DNA of 64,000 nucleotides. It comes from Pararheinheimera marina (GTDB lineage: Bacteria; Pseudomonadota; Gammaproteobacteria; Enterobacterales; Alteromonadaceae). The stretch lies in contig NZ_JBHSGB010000016.1 of NCBI RefSeq assembly GCF_042654345.1, positions 1-64,000 on the forward strand, in the 5' to 3' direction. Of the stretch, positions 61,151 through 64,000 are shown in pieces. The translations under genes and the position numbers were made by a program. The notes under the pieces are model-generated. The model was given only the letters and a program-made list of their open reading frames with translations, did not search any database and was not told the origin of the DNA. The stretch's first letter is position 1, and every line of letters begins with the position of its first letter.

Positions 61151-61336
61151 TTAAAATAACGCCGTTAGCAGGCTCATTGGAAAAATCAGCTCAGGCACCA
61201 GCAAGGCCTGGTGGTGTAAACTCAGGCTGAGCCATTGCAAGGCGGCATCAAAAGCTGTCATCAGCACCACCAACAAGACGAATGCCTGAGCCAGTTGTCT
61301 GAATCCTGGTAATTGAAATGGGTCTGTGCTTTTCAT
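61151..61336 (-). CDS. small hypothetical membrane protein
   Basis: 61 aa, start ATG 61336 (MKSTDPFQ) with AGGAG 8 nt upstream, which is good support for translation. Two hydrophobic stretches (about 15-35 and 43-61) suggest two membrane helices or one long one. No family recognised. It lies alone between the serine hydrolase gene and a divergent lipoprotein gene. Confidence 0.55.
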   Translation of the reverse strand: MKSTDPFQLPGFRQLAQAFVLLVVLMTAFDAALQWLSLSLHHQALLVPELIFPMSLLTALF

Positions 61337-61478
61337 GCCATCTGCTCCTGTGTTCACTAGGACTTAGTCGAAGCCGCGGCAAAAATAGTTGGAAGCCATC
61401 GAAAAAAAATTATGGACTCAGGCCGGGTTCAGTTTGATGGCCTAAAGTCCACCCATTCGTTCAAAGGGAGTATTCAGC

Positions 61479-62048
61479 ATGAAAACCGCCGCAGTCTCTG
61501 CAATCGCCACTTTGGCTTTATTGGCTGGTTGCAGCCAAATGAACCGGATTGATTTATACAGCCTGAGCCAGCTGGAACTGCAACAGCAGCTGGATCAGCA
61601 ATTACAGGCGCAGGCTCAACGTGGCCGTTTATTAGGGTTACCGCTAAGCCTGACCACCAAAGAGCTGCAACTGCAAATTGCGCCGGGGCAACAGCAGCAG
61701 GTGGAACTGAAACTGCAGATGGCGGCAGAGCTGGATGCGGTATTGCTGCCGCTGCGCACTGACTTGATGTTGCATCTGGCCGCGACCCCTTATTTTGATG
61801 ATCAAAAAAATGCGGTCTACCTGTCCAATCTGCAAATACTGGACTCCAGCCTGGGTTCTGGCAATCAGCAATTTAAACTGCAGCCTTTGTCTGAACAGGC
61901 CAAACAGCTGCTGGCCATGGCACTGCAAGGTCAGCCGGTTTACCAGTTGGATTGCGACAGTTTCAGCCAGCGTATGTTGTGTGATGTACCGTTAACCTTG
62001 CAACTGCAACCCGGCAAATTGCTATTGAAACCAAATTACCCAGATTAA
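61479..62048 (+). CDS. DUF1439-type lipoprotein
   Basis: 189 aa. A signal peptide with lipobox LLAGC (Cys18) is followed by a Gln/Leu-rich region, a beta-rich domain and KLQPLSEQAKQLLAMALQGQPVYQL near the end, resembling YceB/DUF1439 lipoproteins. A second Cys pair lies near the C terminus (DCDSFSQRMLCDV). Role unknown; probably outer-membrane anchored on the periplasmic side. AAGGGAG precedes the ATG. Confidence 0.8.
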   Translation: MKTAAVSAIATLALLAGCSQMNRIDLYSLSQLELQQQLDQQLQAQAQRGRLLGLPLSLTTKELQLQIAPGQQQQVELKLQMAAELDAVLLPLRTDLMLHLAATPYFDDQKNAVYLSNLQILDSSLGSGNQQFKLQPLSEQAKQLLAMALQGQPVYQLDCDSFSQRMLCDVPLTLQLQPGKLLLKPNYPD

Positions 62049-62124
62049 ATGTAAAGATAGATCAGCAAGATAAGATCTAGTTGCAAATAGTTATCATTTG
62101 ATCAAGAATGGCACCCCTAAAATA

Positions 62125-62143
62125 AATGAGAGTAATTCTCATC
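62125..62143. promoter_or_regulatory. Fur box upstream of the DUF4198 gene
   Basis: AATGAGAGTAATTCTCATC matches the 19-bp Fur pattern AATGANAATNATTNTCATT at all but two defined positions. It lies just before the ribosome-binding site of the DUF4198 gene. A second, weaker half-site TTATCATTTG lies at 62091-62100. Confidence 0.7.
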
Positions 62144-62155
62144 TTTGGAGCTGCT

Positions 62156-62944
62156 ATGTTGAATCTAAAACCGGCCCTGGCGCTGACCTTTTGTCTGGCC
62201 AGCACGGCGGCCGTTGCCCACACCCCGTATTTGGCCCCAGCCAGTTTTGAACCGGTAAATAACTGGGTCACGTTGGATGCTGCTTTTGCAGAAAAATTCT
62301 TTTTGCCCGAAGTGAAGTTCGACCAAAGCGAATTCAGTGTCACGCAGCCAGATGGTCAGCAGGTTAAACCCAAAGAGCTGTTTTTGGGCAAAACCCGAAC
62401 CATGCTGGCGCATGAATTAACCGCTGAAGGCACTTATCGTTTCAGCACAGGCCAGCGTTATGGCGCCGTGTTTCGCAGCTGGCAGCAAGACGGCAAAGTA
62501 AAAACCAGCCGGGATCCAAACGAGGCCGTGCCTGCAGGCGCCAAGCTGCTGGCGCATTTTCAGTCGGTGACTCTGGCCGAAACCTATGTCAGCAAAGGTG
62601 CGCCGGATAAAGCGGCGCTGCAAGCTCATGGCAAGGGACTTGAACTGGTGTTTGTCAGCCATCCGAACGATTTGTATATCGACACCCCAGTACGTGCCCG
62701 CCTGCTGTTTAACGGCCAGGGCCTGGCCGGACAAAAAGTCGAGTTGTTTCAGGCCGGTCAGGCTGAACCTGAAAGCAAAGCGGTGCAGCAACTAACCAGC
62801 AACGCCCAGGGTGAAATTGAATTCAGCGTGAAAAACAAAGGCAGCTACCTGCTGCTGAACCGTTACCGCACCGATGCGCCGGCTGGCGCCAAAGCCCCGA
62901 CTTATAGCTACAGCTACACAGCTGTGATTGAAATTACCGAATAG
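62156..62944 (+). CDS. periplasmic DUF4198 protein, Fur-linked
   Basis: 262 aa. A signal peptide is cleaved near AAVA, leaving a mature start at HTPYLAP, so a histidine would be N-terminal. Beta-rich DUF4198-type sequence follows, with SFEPVNNWVTLDAAFAEKFF, LELVFVSHPNDLY and YSYSYTAVIEI at the end. Related proteins are often near metal-uptake genes; function unproven. ATG 62156 has TGGAG 6 nt upstream and gives a clean signal peptide; ATG 62126 would begin inside the Fur box. It is followed after 8 bp by the EF-hand gene. Confidence 0.8.
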   Translation: MLNLKPALALTFCLASTAAVAHTPYLAPASFEPVNNWVTLDAAFAEKFFLPEVKFDQSEFSVTQPDGQQVKPKELFLGKTRTMLAHELTAEGTYRFSTGQRYGAVFRSWQQDGKVKTSRDPNEAVPAGAKLLAHFQSVTLAETYVSKGAPDKAALQAHGKGLELVFVSHPNDLYIDTPVRARLLFNGQGLAGQKVELFQAGQAEPESKAVQQLTSNAQGEIEFSVKNKGSYLLLNRYRTDAPAGAKAPTYSYSYTAVIEITE

Positions 62945-62952
62945 GACACCTT

Positions 62953-63846
62953 ATGAAAACCATGAACAAAGCCCTGAGCCTGTTTCTTGCTGTCAGCAGC
63001 TGTTACCTGATCGCCGCAGAGCCAGCAAAACCCAAAGGCCATCAGCCAACGCCGGAAAGCAAAGCCAGTTTTATCCGTGATTACGACCTGAACAAAGACG
63101 GCACCGTGACCGCAGAAGAATTTGCTCAAGTGCGTCAGCAGCGTTTCAGCTCGGGTGACGAAAACCAGGACGGTGTGTTGCAACTGGATGAGTACGTCAA
63201 CGAATACGCCAACCGGCTGGATAAACGCCTGCATGCTGAACGTGAAGGCCAAATTAAACAAACACATACCCGCATTGGTGCGCTGGATAAGGATAAATCC
63301 GGCAGCATCAGCCTGGCGGAATACCAGGATTCAGGTGAACGGGCCTTTAACTTCATCGACACCAATAAAGATGGCGTGATCAGCAAAGCGGATCCGGCGC
63401 CAAAACGCCCGGCCGGTGAAAAGCCTGAACCTGTGCGCGCCCGCCCGGCGCTGGTAATGCCAACCACCCACAGTGTGGCCGGTATGCTGGCTATGTATGA
63501 CAAAGATGGCGACGGCAAGGTGACTAAAGAAGATTACCTGGCTGAGCGCACGGCGGCGTTTAAGCGTACCGACCTGGATGGCAATGGCGACTTGAGTGCA
63601 GACGAATACCTGAACGAATTTGTTGACCGGCTGGACCGGCAAATTGCCAAAACCCGTCAAAGCCAGTTAAAGCAGGCCGAAGTGCGTTTTGCCGCGCTGG
63701 ATAAAGACAAAAACCAGCAGATCAGTGCCGCGGAGTACCAGGCGTCTGGTGACCGCATGTTTGCCCGCTGGGATACCAACGCCGATAAAGCGGTCAGCAT
63801 GAAAGAAGCGTTGCCAGCTATTGAACCTTCGCAGCGGGCGGACTGA
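62953..63846 (+). CDS. secreted eight-EF-hand calcium-binding protein with internal duplication
   Basis: 297 aa. A signal peptide is cleaved near LIAA (about 21). Eight 12-residue EF loops start at Asp45, 69, 112, 136, 183, 207, 250 and 274. Loops 1-6 are well formed (for example DLNKDGTVTAEE, DKDGDGKVTKED). Loops 7 and 8 lack the central Gly and may bind poorly. Loops 1-4 and 5-8 are offset by exactly 138 residues, showing a tandem duplication. Probably a periplasmic or secreted Ca2+-binding protein. The stop overlaps the next ATG by one base. Confidence 0.88.
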   Translation: MKTMNKALSLFLAVSSCYLIAAEPAKPKGHQPTPESKASFIRDYDLNKDGTVTAEEFAQVRQQRFSSGDENQDGVLQLDEYVNEYANRLDKRLHAEREGQIKQTHTRIGALDKDKSGSISLAEYQDSGERAFNFIDTNKDGVISKADPAPKRPAGEKPEPVRARPALVMPTTHSVAGMLAMYDKDGDGKVTKEDYLAERTAAFKRTDLDGNGDLSADEYLNEFVDRLDRQIAKTRQSQLKQAEVRFAALDKDKNQQISAAEYQASGDRMFARWDTNADKAVSMKEALPAIEPSQRAD

Positions 63847-64000
63847 TGCGTGCATTTGCTCTGATGCTGGTGCTGGGTTTTGCCAGCCAACTGCAGGCCA
63901 AGCCTTACCAACAGCCGTGGCTGGATGCCGAGCTGGTTGTCGATGTGGCGGTGCCACCGCAGCAATGGCAGCAGCAGTTGCCCAAGTTGCAACAGTGGTT
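63846..64000 (+). CDS. secreted protein, 5' part only
   Basis: The ATG overlaps the EF-hand stop (TGATG) and the frame runs off the window after 51 codons. It begins MRAFALMLVLGFASQLQA, a signal peptide, then KPYQQPWLDAELVVDVAVPP. Too short to assign. By context it is the third gene of the Fur-box-preceded set and could be a metal- or redox-linked periplasmic protein, but no family is claimed. Confidence 0.65.
   Translation, partial: MRAFALMLVLGFASQLQAKPYQQPWLDAELVVDVAVPPQQWQQQLPKLQQW

Noticed and set aside
1..64000. CRISPR arrays, insertion sequences, prophage genes or tRNA genes
   Set aside because: No regularly spaced repeats, transposase or phage structural proteins, or tRNA cloverleaf sequences were recognised on either strand by eye.

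Overview
This 64 kb window is a core chromosomal segment around the replication origin of a gammaproteobacterium. The gene order (mioC-oriC-mnmG-rsmG-parA-parB-atpIBEFHAGDC-glmU on one side; mnmE-yidC-yidD-rnpA-rpmH / dnaA-dnaN-recF-gyrB-glyQS, fadBA, pepQ-yigZ-trkH, trkA-rsmB-fmt-def-LysM-dprA-smg on the other) is the arrangement I know from Alteromonadales such as Shewanella. Protein character and moderate GC suggest a Rheinheimera-like genus, but that assignment is inference from memory, not a database match. Layout, left to right. 1-9 kb: an rRNA-type P1 promoter fires leftward out of the window. It is followed by yrdA, a DUF1488 gene and aroE, a truncated haemoglobin, tsaC-hemF, purEK, and the leftward DNA-uptake/housekeeping block LysM-dprA-smg-yrdD. 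9-19 kb: def-fmt-rsmB-trkA run rightward against slt-pepQ-yigZ-trkH running leftward, and the two blocks meet at an intergenic repeat. 19-27 kb: fadBA (beta-oxidation) and tusA come first. An accessory signalling patch follows: an unknown membrane protein with a LytS-type kinase and a LytTR regulator, an ECF sigma factor with a probable membrane anti-sigma, and a small superinfection-immunity-like membrane protein. 27-36 kb: glyQS, gyrB, recF, dnaN and dnaA, all leftward. 36-45 kb: rpmH-rnpA-yidD-yidC-mnmE rightward; then a YbfB/YjiJ-type MFS transporter, a PEBP-family protein, trxC and deaD leftward; then mioC. 45.0-45.5 kb: oriC, with DnaA boxes, dense GATC sites and two abutting GATC-initiated AT-rich 13-mers. 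45.5-58.3 kb: mnmG, rsmG, parAB, the complete F1Fo ATP synthase operon and glmU. 58.4-64 kb: more variable content, namely a winged-helix/TPR membrane regulator broken by an in-frame TAG, a beta-lactamase-fold serine hydrolase, a small membrane protein, a DUF1439-type lipoprotein, and a Fur-box-preceded set (DUF4198 protein, an eight-EF-hand protein built from an exact 138-residue duplication, and a secreted protein cut by the window end). The genes work together mainly in starting and segregating the chromosome. DnaA, DnaN, RecF and GyrB, oriC, ParA/ParB and two parS sites embedded in recF all lie within about 20 kb. They are flanked by translation, membrane-protein insertion and energy genes that benefit from origin-proximal dosage. 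No prophage, CRISPR array, insertion sequence or tRNA was seen. The least explained items are the amber-interrupted regulator, the symmetric divergent promoter-like pair between the ECF sigma gene and the immunity-like gene, the spaced half-sites ahead of the LytS/LytTR operon, and the Fur-linked EF-hand/DUF4198 set.
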